A stretch of DNA of 19,842 bases from CAZLNO01 sp964561005. Its GTDB lineage: Bacteria > Pseudomonadota > Alphaproteobacteria > Kiloniellales > Rhodovibrionaceae. The position numbers and the translations under genes are program-made. The notes beneath the pieces were generated by a model, which was not told the origin of the DNA, searched no databases, and worked only from the letters and a program-made list of their open reading frames with translations. Positions 13,673 to 19,842 of the stretch are shown piece by piece; within the stretch, counting starts at the first letter, position 1; every line of letters starts with the position of its first letter. The stretch is taken from contig CAZLNO010000078.1 of the NCBI GenBank assembly GCA_964561005.1, positions 1-19,842 of the forward strand, read 5' to 3'.

Positions 13673-15923
13673 GCCCGGCACGGTCTCGCCACCCCCTGAA
13701 TCCGCCGCGCTTTTCGCGCCGGCGGCAGGGCCGGAGCGCGTGCGGGTCCTGCTGCCGCTGCCCCTGGGCGAGCCCTACGACTACGCCGCGCCGCCGGGTC
13801 TCGCGCTAGAGATGGGCGCGGTGGTCGAGGTGCCGCTCGGACCGCGGTGCGTACCGGGGGTGGTCTGGGACGCCGCGCCGGCGGACGCGAAGGTGCCGGC
13901 GGACAAGCTGAAGCCTGTCCTCCGTCGCTTCGACGTGCCGGCGCTGCCGGCGGTGCTGCGCCGATTCGTGGACTGGGTGGCGCGCTATTACCTGGCCCCG
14001 CCGGGCGCGGTGCTGAAGATGGCGCTCTCGGTGCCCGCCGCGCTGGACCCGCCGCAGCCGCTGGTCGGCTATCTGCCGAGCGGGGTGGACCCGGAGTCGC
14101 GCGGCCTGCGCCTCACGCCGGCGCGGCGGCGGGTCCTGGCGACGCTGGAGGACGCTCCGCCGCTGACCGCCAGCGAGCTGGCGCGGGCCGCCGGCTGTTC
14201 CGGCGGCGTGGTTCGCGGCCTCGCCGACGCCGGTATCCTGGAGCCGGTGCCCCTGAACCCCGGCGGCGGCTTCCGGACGCCCGATGCCGGCGCCGCCGGC
14301 CCGACGCTGTCGCCGGCGCAGCAGGCGGCGGCGGACGCGGTCCGGGACAAGGCCCGAGCCGGCGGCTTCTCCGTCACGCTGGTGGACGGCGTGACCGGCT
14401 CGGGCAAGACCGAGGTCTATTTCGAGGCGGTGCAGGCGGCGCTGGAGTCGGGGCGGCAGGCGCTGGTGCTGCTGCCCGAGATCGCGCTGTCGGCGCAGTG
14501 GCTGGAGCGCTTCGAGCGGCGCTTCGGCGTGGCGCCGGCGGTCTGGCACTCCGAGTTGACGCAGGCCCAGCGGCGGACGACATGGCGCGCGGTCGCGCGC
14601 GGCGAGGCGCCGGTCGTGGTCGGCGCGCGCTCGGCGCTGTTCCTGCCCTATCCCGACCTCGGCCTGATCGTCGTGGACGAGGAGCACGACCCCGCCTTCA
14701 AGCAGGAGGACGGCGTGCCCTACCACGCCCGCGACATGGCGGTGGTGCGCGGGCGGCTGGGCGACTTTCCGGTGCTGCTGGTCTCCGCCACGCCGTCGCT
14801 GGAGTCGGTGGAGAACGTGCGCGCCGGCCGCTACGACAGCCTGCACCTGCCCGAGCGCCACGCCGGCGCGCAGCTTCCCGTCATCGAGGCCATCGACCTG
14901 CGCGCCGACCGGCCGCCGCCGCTGCCCGGCCACGGCCCCGGGTTCCTGGCGCCGAGCCTGCGCGCGGCCATCGCGGAGACCCTGGCGGCCGGCGAGCAGG
15001 TCATGCTGTTCCTGAACCGCCGGGGCTATGCGCCGCTGACGCTCTGCCGCGCCTGTGGGCACCGCCTGCAGTGCCCGTACTGCACGGCCTGGCTGGTGGA
15101 GCACCGGCTGATCCGGCAGCTCCAGTGCCACCACTGCGGCTTCGCCATGAAGCCGCCGGAGACCTGCCCCGAGTGCGGCGCCGCCGATTCGCTGGCCGCC
15201 TGCGGCCCTGGCGTGGAGCGCGTCGGCGAGGAGGTGCGCGCGCTCTTCCCCGACGCGCGCACGACGGTGCTGGCCAGCGACACCCTGACCGGGCCGGGCG
15301 CCGCCGCGCGCTTCGTCGAGGCGGTGCGGAACCGCGAAGTGGACCTGCTCATCGGCACGCAGATCGTCGCCAAGGGCCACCACTTCCCCCATCTGACGCT
15401 GGTCGGGGTGGTGGACGCGGACCTGGGGCTGAGCGGCGGCGACCTGCGCGCGGGCGAGCGCACCTACCAGCTTCTGCACCAGGTGGCCGGCCGCGCCGGC
15501 CGGGCCGAGCGGCCGGGACGGGTGCTGCTGCAGACCTACGAGCCGAAGCACGAGGTCATCCAGGCGCTGGTCGACCAGGCACGCGACCGCTTCCTGGAGG
15601 TCGAGGCCGCCAACCGCAAGGAGGCCGGCATGCCGCCCTTCACCCGCCTGGCGGCGCTGGTGCTCTCCTCGGCCGACGAGAGCGCCGTCGACGAGACGGC
15701 GACGGCCCTGGGCCGCACGGCGCCGCGGCGCGAGGGCGTCGAGGTGCTGGGCCCCGCGCCGGCGCCGCTGGCGATCCTGCGTGGCCGGCACCGCCGCCGC
15801 CTGCTGCTGCGCACCCGCCGCGACCTGGCCCCGCAGCCGATCCTGCGCGACTGGCTGGCGCGGGTGCGCGTGCCCGGCAAGGTGCGCCTGGCCGTGGACG
15901 TCGATCCCTACAGTTTTCTGTAG
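13653..15923 (+). CDS. priA: Primosomal protein N' (replication restart helicase PriA)
   Basis: The 756-residue superfamily 2 DNA helicase restarts stalled replication forks. In order it has an N-terminal 3'-DNA-binding domain (RVLLPLPLGEPYDYAAP near residue 30), a winged-helix region, Walker A GVTGSGKT (246-253) and the DEEH box (342-345). The paired zinc cysteines are 465/468, 474/477, 492/495 and 505/508, and the C-terminal helicase motif is QVAGRAGRAERPGRVLLQT. The ATG at 13653 is preceded by an in-frame GTG at 13644, and either could be used because no strong ribosome binding site is visible. It is divergent from fsa and ends 27 bp from the convergent XdhC gene. Confidence 0.95.
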   Translation: MASRHAKPGTVSPPPESAALFAPAAGPERVRVLLPLPLGEPYDYAAPPGLALEMGAVVEVPLGPRCVPGVVWDAAPADAKVPADKLKPVLRRFDVPALPAVLRRFVDWVARYYLAPPGAVLKMALSVPAALDPPQPLVGYLPSGVDPESRGLRLTPARRRVLATLEDAPPLTASELARAAGCSGGVVRGLADAGILEPVPLNPGGGFRTPDAGAAGPTLSPAQQAAADAVRDKARAGGFSVTLVDGVTGSGKTEVYFEAVQAALESGRQALVLLPEIALSAQWLERFERRFGVAPAVWHSELTQAQRRTTWRAVARGEAPVVVGARSALFLPYPDLGLIVVDEEHDPAFKQEDGVPYHARDMAVVRGRLGDFPVLLVSATPSLESVENVRAGRYDSLHLPERHAGAQLPVIEAIDLRADRPPPLPGHGPGFLAPSLRAAIAETLAAGEQVMLFLNRRGYAPLTLCRACGHRLQCPYCTAWLVEHRLIRQLQCHHCGFAMKPPETCPECGAADSLAACGPGVERVGEEVRALFPDARTTVLASDTLTGPGAAARFVEAVRNREVDLLIGTQIVAKGHHFPHLTLVGVVDADLGLSGGDLRAGERTYQLLHQVAGRAGRAERPGRVLLQTYEPKHEVIQALVDQARDRFLEVEAANRKEAGMPPFTRLAALVLSSADESAVDETATALGRTAPRREGVEVLGPAPAPLAILRGRHRRRLLLRTRRDLAPQPILRDWLARVRVPGKVRLAVDVDPYSFL

Positions 15924-15950
15924 CGATTCGGGAGGTCGCGAATAAGGGCG

Positions 15951-16796
15951 TCACCTTTGTTGCGCACGGGAGGGCTGGATGACGCCCGCGACGTCCCGCG
16001 CGCCCTGGCGGCGCACGCTCACGGCCTGGGCCAGGATGGACAGGGCGATTTCGTCGGGCGTGATGGCACCGATGTCCAGGCCCGCCGGCGAGGCCACGCG
16101 GTCGAGGTCGCTCTCGGCCACGCCCGCGGCGGCGAGGCGCTGGCGCAGCGTGGCGAACTTGCGGCGGCTGCCGACGAAGGCGACGTAGCGCGCGCCGGTG
16201 GCCAGCGCGCCCTTCAGCGCGTCCAGGTCGCGCGTGCCCTGGGTGGCCACCACCACGTAGTCGCTGGCCGGCAGCCCGGCGGCGAGGTCGAAGCCGGCGC
16301 AGCGAAGGTCGGCCGGCGGCAGCGCCTCCAGGTCCTCCGCGCGGGCCGCCTGCCCCACCGCGAAGCCCAGGCGCGGCGCCAGCGCCGCCAGCGCGCGGGC
16401 CACCGGCGAGGCGCCGCAGACGATCAGCAGCGGCCGGGGCAGCAGCGGCTCCACGAAGATGTCCACGGTGCCGCCGCTGGGACAGGCGCTGGCGTGCAGG
16501 GCGACGCCCGCCGCGTCCTCCGCGTCGGCGCTCGCCAGGCTCTCCCTGGGGCGCACGCTGATGAGCTGCGCCTGGCCGCTTTGCAGCACCCGGGCCGCGG
16601 CCCGGCGCACGGCGCCGGTGGCACAGCCGCCGCCGATCCAGCCTTCCAGCGCGCCGTCCTCGGTGACCACGGCCTTGGCGCCGGCCTTGGCGGCGGTCGC
16701 GCCGGCCGTGCGCACGACGGTCGCCAGGGCACAGGGGCGCCCGGCCTCGCGCAGTTCGGCGATGATGCGCAGCACGTCCTCGGTGGAATCGCTCAT
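15951..16796 (-). CDS. XdhC/CoxF family molybdenum cofactor maturation protein
   Basis: The 281-residue protein has the N-terminal XdhC/CoxI domain (about 8-75, with the GWIGGGCA motif at 52-59) and a C-terminal XdhC Rossmann domain (about 120-265, with PLLIVCGASPVARALA and YVAFVGSRRK). Family members bind molybdenum cofactor and help load the sulfurated form into xanthine dehydrogenase or CO dehydrogenase-type enzymes. It is last in the coxL-D-E-F order read on the minus strand, 4 bp after the VWA gene, which fits CoxF. Position and domain content suggest service to the large subunit encoded at 19076-19842. Naming it xdhC or coxF would depend on what that enzyme oxidises. Confidence 0.85.
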   Translation of the reverse strand: MSDSTEDVLRIIAELREAGRPCALATVVRTAGATAAKAGAKAVVTEDGALEGWIGGGCATGAVRRAAARVLQSGQAQLISVRPRESLASADAEDAAGVALHASACPSGGTVDIFVEPLLPRPLLIVCGASPVARALAALAPRLGFAVGQAARAEDLEALPPADLRCAGFDLAAGLPASDYVVVATQGTRDLDALKGALATGARYVAFVGSRRKFATLRQRLAAAGVAESDLDRVASPAGLDIGAITPDEIALSILAQAVSVRRQGARDVAGVIQPSRAQQR

Positions 16797-16800
16797 GGCT

Positions 16801-17994
16801 CTACACCCGTGCCAGATAGGGTTCCAGCTCGGCCAGGCTCTTCAGGTTGTGCGCCGAGGCGAAGAGGTCGACGTGCGGCAGCGCGGCGCGCATGCCGCCC
16901 GCCTCCGGCGCGTAGCCGGCCCAGCCCTTCATGGGGTTCAGCCAGACCACCCGCCGCGCCCGTCGGCGCAGCGCCGCCATCTCCGCGCCCAGGCGCTCGG
17001 GCGGGCCGGTGTCGTAGCCGTCGCTCATGACGACCACGACGGTGCGGCCGTGGATGACCCGCGCGGCGTGGCGGCGGTTGAAGGTGGCCAGGCTCTCGCC
17101 GATGCGGGTGCCGCCGGACCAGCCCTGGGCGATCAGCGACAGCCGCTCGACGGCCTTTTGCGCGCTGGGCTCCTGCAAGGCTGGGGAGATGTGCGCCAGG
17201 CGGGTATGGAAGACGAAGGCCTCCGCCTCGCGGAAGCGGTCCAGCACGCCGTAGGTGAAGCGCAGGAAGAAGCTGCTGTACTGGCTCATCGAGCCGGAGA
17301 CGTCGAGCAGCACCACCAGCCGCAGCGGCCGCTCGCGCCGCTTGCGCCGCAGCAGGTCCAGCGGCAGGCCGCCGCGCGCGATGCTGCGATGGATGGTGCC
17401 CCGCAGGTCGAGCCGCCGGCCCTTGCGGCGCAGCCGCTCGCGCCGGGTCAGGCGCCGGCGCATCCGCCGGGCCAGCCGCTCCGCCAGGGCGTGCGCCTCG
17501 GCCAGGGCCGCCTCGTCCTGGAGATGGCGCAGGTCCACCTCCGACAGGCTTTGCGCGGCCGAGGCGCCGGCCTTGCGGCCGTGCGGCGCGGCCTCGGCCG
17601 CCTCGGCGGAGTCGCTGTCGTCGGCGTGGTCCGGCGCGCCCAGGCGCCGGCCGGGCCACTGCGGTCCCGGTCCGCGGCGGGTCTCGCGGCGCTGGCCGGC
17701 CTGCCCCGAGACCTGGGCGGCGCGGCGCAGGTGCCGGCCGCGCCAGTAGGCCTCGAAAAGTTCGTCGAAGCGGCGCCAGTCCTCCGCGCGGGCGCAGAAC
17801 AGGCAGCGCAGGGCGTCGCGCATCGGCCCTGGCCGGTCCAGCGGCAGCGCTTGCAGCGCCCGCAGGGCGTCCGCGCTCTCCTGGAGCCCCACCGCGAAGC
17901 CGTTGTCGCGCAGCACCCGCACGAAGCCGGCCACGCGCGCCGGCAGGCCGGGCGGGCCATCGGCGGTGTCGGGGGTGGCGGCGACACGCGTCAT
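16801..17994 (-). CDS. coxE: CoxE-like von Willebrand factor A domain protein
   Basis: The 397-residue protein has an N-terminal CoxE helical region (about 17-95), a low-complexity acidic and alanine-rich linker (about 96-150), a very arginine-rich stretch (about 175-225) and a VWA domain. The MIDAS metal site is complete: DVSGSMS (231-237), T296 in SGGTRIGES and SDGYD (324-328). In carboxydotrophs CoxE partners the CoxD ATPase, and the pair is needed to assemble the copper-sulfur-molybdenum site of CO dehydrogenase. Related pairs occur beside other molybdenum hydroxylases. It begins 1 bp after the coxD-like stop codon and ends 4 bp before the XdhC gene. The linker is base-biased but in frame throughout. 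Confidence 0.85.
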   Translation of the reverse strand: MTRVAATPDTADGPPGLPARVAGFVRVLRDNGFAVGLQESADALRALQALPLDRPGPMRDALRCLFCARAEDWRRFDELFEAYWRGRHLRRAAQVSGQAGQRRETRRGPGPQWPGRRLGAPDHADDSDSAEAAEAAPHGRKAGASAAQSLSEVDLRHLQDEAALAEAHALAERLARRMRRRLTRRERLRRKGRRLDLRGTIHRSIARGGLPLDLLRRKRRERPLRLVVLLDVSGSMSQYSSFFLRFTYGVLDRFREAEAFVFHTRLAHISPALQEPSAQKAVERLSLIAQGWSGGTRIGESLATFNRRHAARVIHGRTVVVVMSDGYDTGPPERLGAEMAALRRRARRVVWLNPMKGWAGYAPEAGGMRAALPHVDLFASAHNLKSLAELEPYLARV

Positions 17995-17995
17995 C

Positions 17996-18877
17996 TCACG
18001 CCACCTCGCCGAGCAGTCTTTCCGTCACCTCGGCGGTCACGTTGGCCTGATCCTCGCGGGTCTTCAGCAGGCAGGCCAGGGTGTCGCGCACCACCGCCGG
18101 GTCGTCGCCCAGGCGCCTGACGTCCAGCCCCATCAACGCCGCCGCCCAGTCCAGCGTCTCGGCGATGCCCGGCACCTTGCGCAGCTCCTCCCGGCGCAGC
18201 GCGCCGACGAAGGCGGCGATCTGCTGGGCCAGCGCGACGTCGATGCCGGGCAGCCGCGCCTGGAGGATGCGCAGCTCGCGGTCCGGCGTGGGGTAGTCGA
18301 TGTGGTGGTACAGGCAGCGCCGGCGCAGGGCGTCGGAAATCTCCCGCGTGTTGTTGGAGGTCAGCACGACGTAGGGCCGCACCGTGGCGCTCACCGTGCC
18401 CAGCTCCGGAATGCTGATCTGGAAGTCCGACAGCACCTCCAGAAGGAAGGCCTCGAACTCCTCGTCGGCACGGTCGATCTCGTCGATCAGCAGCACCGGC
18501 GGCGTCATGCGCTGGATGGCGGCCAGCAGCGGCCGCTCCAGCAGGTAGTCGCGGGAGAAGATGTGCCGCTCCACCTCGTCGGCGCTCTCGCCGGCGTCCT
18601 CGCGGACCTTGATGGAGAGAAGCTGGCGCTGGTAGTTCCATTCGTAGAGCGCCGCGCTGGCGTCGATGCCCTCGTAGCACTGCAGGCGGATCAGCTCCGC
18701 GTCCAGCAGGCGCGCGAGGGCCTTGGCGACCTCGGTCTTGCCGACCCCCGCCTCGCCCTCCAGCAGCAGCGGCCGGCCCAGCACCTCCATCAGCCACAGC
18801 GCCGTGGCGATCTGCGGATCGGCCACGTAGCCGATGGCGGCCAGGCGGTCGGCGATGTTCTCGCGGTTCAGGGGCAT
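17996..18877 (-). CDS. coxD: CoxD-like MoxR-family AAA+ ATPase
   Basis: The 293-residue MoxR-type AAA+ ATPase has Walker A GEAGVGKT (41-48), Walker B VLLIDEI (128-134), the sensor-1 asparagine segment LTSNNTREISDALRRRC and a C-terminal helical lid. MoxR ATPases act as chaperones together with VWA proteins. CoxD with CoxE is known to mature the CO dehydrogenase active site. The segment LQCYEGIDASAALYEWNYQ is typical of the CoxD branch. It is 1 bp from coxE and about 200 bp downstream of the large-subunit gene, with an inverted-repeat element between. Confidence 0.87.
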   Translation of the reverse strand: MPLNRENIADRLAAIGYVADPQIATALWLMEVLGRPLLLEGEAGVGKTEVAKALARLLDAELIRLQCYEGIDASAALYEWNYQRQLLSIKVREDAGESADEVERHIFSRDYLLERPLLAAIQRMTPPVLLIDEIDRADEEFEAFLLEVLSDFQISIPELGTVSATVRPYVVLTSNNTREISDALRRRCLYHHIDYPTPDRELRILQARLPGIDVALAQQIAAFVGALRREELRKVPGIAETLDWAAALMGLDVRRLGDDPAVVRDTLACLLKTREDQANVTAEVTERLLGEVA

Positions 18878-18917
18878 GGCGTGGGTTCTGCTCCGTTACG
18901 CTTCGTCACGGCCGCTG

Positions 18918-19042
18918 CCCCCACCCCATCCCTCCCCCACAAGTGGGGGAGGGGGTCTATCCGTGCCAGCGGCAACAGCTCCGCGTGAGAGTCCCACCTC
19001 CCCCACTTGCGGGGGAGGTCGGCGCGAAGCGCCGGGTGGGGG
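18918..19042. repeat. Composite inverted-repeat element between coxL-like and coxD-like genes
   Basis: The element is bounded by CCCCCACCC (18918-18926) and its complement GGGTGGGGG (19034-19042). Inside are two further hairpins, CCCTCCCCCAC/GTGGGGGAGGG (18930-18940/18943-18953) and CCTCCCCC/GGGGGAGG (18997-19004/19011-19018). The CCTCCCCCAC words recur in both halves, so the 125-bp unit looks like a pair of related palindromes. Such elements are common intergenic repeats in alphaproteobacterial genomes. In mRNA it could act as a processing or attenuation hairpin between the structural and maturation genes. Confidence 0.65.
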
Positions 19043-19075
19043 CGCGGCGGTCGCGCCAAGCTCGGCGTCAGCCGC

Positions 19076-19842
19076 CTACACCAGTCCCGCCCGCTCGGCC
19101 GCCTTCCAGATGCGCCAGGGGTCGTGCGGCATCTGGAGATGGCCGATGCCGGTGTGGGCGAAGGCGTCGTTGACGGCGTTGGAGAACGCCGGCACGCCGC
19201 CCACGTTGGGGCTCTCGCCCACGCCCTTGGCGCCGATGGGATGGTGCGGCGAGGGCGTCTCGGTGAAGTCGGTCTCCCAGCGCGGCGTCTCCACGGCGGT
19301 GGGCAGGAAGAAGTCCAGGAAGCTGCCGCCCATGACGTTGCCCATCTCGTCGTAGGCGATCTCCTGCCCCATGGCGATGCCGAAGGCCTCGGTCAGGCCG
19401 CCGTGCACCTGCCCCTCGATGATCATGGGGTTGATGCGCGTGCCGCAGTCGTCCAGGGCGTAGAAGCGGCGCACCTTCACCTGGCCCGTGTCCACGTCGA
19501 CGTCGACCACGCAGAGATAGGCGCCGAAGGGGTAGGTCATGTTCGGCGGGTCGTAGTAGTCGACCGCCTCCAGCCCCGGCTCCATGCCCTCGGGCACGTC
19601 GTTGTAGGCGGCCCAGGCGATCTCCTTCATGGTCTTCTGCTTCTCCGGCAGGCCCTTCACCGTGAAGCGGTCGACGTCCCATTCCAGGTCGTCGGGCGAG
19701 ACCTCCAGCAGGTGCGCGGCGATCTTTTGCGCCTTCTCGCGGATCTTGCGGCCCACGCGCGCCGCCGCCGCGCCGGCCACCGGCGTGGAGCGCGAGCCGT
19801 AGGTGCCCAGGCCATAGGGCGCGGTGTCGGTGTCGCCCTCCT
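19076..19842 (-). CDS. Aerobic CO/xanthine dehydrogenase-type molybdopterin large subunit, C-terminal part
   Basis: Only the last 255 residues are in the window. The frame is open at the edge and begins EGDTDTAPYGLGTYGSRS, the conserved SxGTYxSRS-type cofactor region of xanthine dehydrogenase-family large subunits. Further downstream come FGAYLCVVDVDVDTGQV, RFYALDDCGTRINPMIIEGQ, and GAKGVGESPN. The last contains the glutamate that in this family acts as base beside molybdenum. Overall it resembles CoxL. The active-site loop that separates form I (AYXCSFR) from form II (AYRGAGR) enzymes lies outside, so CO oxidation cannot be claimed. The CoxD-, CoxE- and CoxF-like genes that follow are maturation factors for such enzymes. 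The medium and small subunits are expected further upstream, beyond the window edge. Confidence 0.88.
   Translation of the reverse strand, partial: EGDTDTAPYGLGTYGSRSTPVAGAAAARVGRKIREKAQKIAAHLLEVSPDDLEWDVDRFTVKGLPEKQKTMKEIAWAAYNDVPEGMEPGLEAVDYYDPPNMTYPFGAYLCVVDVDVDTGQVKVRRFYALDDCGTRINPMIIEGQVHGGLTEAFGIAMGQEIAYDEMGNVMGGSFLDFFLPTAVETPRWETDFTETPSPHHPIGAKGVGESPNVGGVPAFSNAVNDAFAHTGIGHLQMPHDPWRIWKAAERAGLV

Noticed and set aside
18918..19042. CRISPR-like repeats
   Set aside because: There are only two related palindromes with unequal spacing, no regular spacers and no cas genes.

Overview
The window is high-GC and gene-dense and most likely comes from an alphaproteobacterium, perhaps of the Rhodospirillales type. 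The reasons are the adjacent argD-argF pair, the ccmABCD(E)G cluster, the fsa-DUF484-xerC block divergent from priA, and CoxDEF-type accessory genes for a molybdenum hydroxylase. No rRNA, tRNA, CRISPR array, transposase or phage gene is visible. A run of exactly 100 Ns (8884-8983) marks an assembly gap between ccmB and ccmC.

Layout. Positions 1-2649 (minus): the first 15 codons of argF, complete argD, and a UMF1/Atg22-type MFS transporter. Positions 2650-3113: a 464-bp non-coding stretch with degenerate repeats and a strong plus-strand intrinsic terminator that has no plus-strand gene before it. Positions 3114-5189 (minus): an iron-sulfur flavoprotein of the trimethylamine/histamine dehydrogenase family. 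Its FMN, 4Fe-4S and catalytic residues are intact, but its substrate pocket resembles histamine dehydrogenase rather than trimethylamine dehydrogenase. Positions 5190-5609: a 420-bp divergent intergenic region that holds a compact foldable leader ending in a textbook intrinsic terminator. It lies just before a two-gene plus-strand operon (5610-7277) encoding a MetX-like alpha/beta hydrolase and an acetate-uptake (SatP/GPR1-FUN34-YaaH) transporter. This looks like riboswitch or attenuator control of a class I could not name.

Positions 7477-11087 (plus): the System I cytochrome c maturation genes ccmA, ccmB, gap, ccmC, ccmD, ccmE, ccmG. They are tightly spaced with overlapping start/stop codons wherever the sequence is continuous. 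CcmF and CcmH are not in the window. Positions 11173-13540 (minus): fsa, a DUF484 gene and xerC, with overlapping reading frames. Positions 13653-15923 (plus): priA, divergent from fsa.

Positions 15951-19842 (minus): the downstream half of a CO-dehydrogenase/xanthine-dehydrogenase-type cluster. In transcription order these are the C-terminal part of the large molybdopterin subunit (cut by the window edge), an inverted-repeat element, a CoxD-like MoxR AAA+ ATPase, a CoxE-like VWA protein and an XdhC/CoxF-family protein. The last three probably act together to mature or insert the sulfurated molybdenum cofactor of the large subunit.

The items most worth following up are the attenuator-like leader at 5428-5539, the substrate identity of the amine dehydrogenase, and the possible small RNA ending at 3095.
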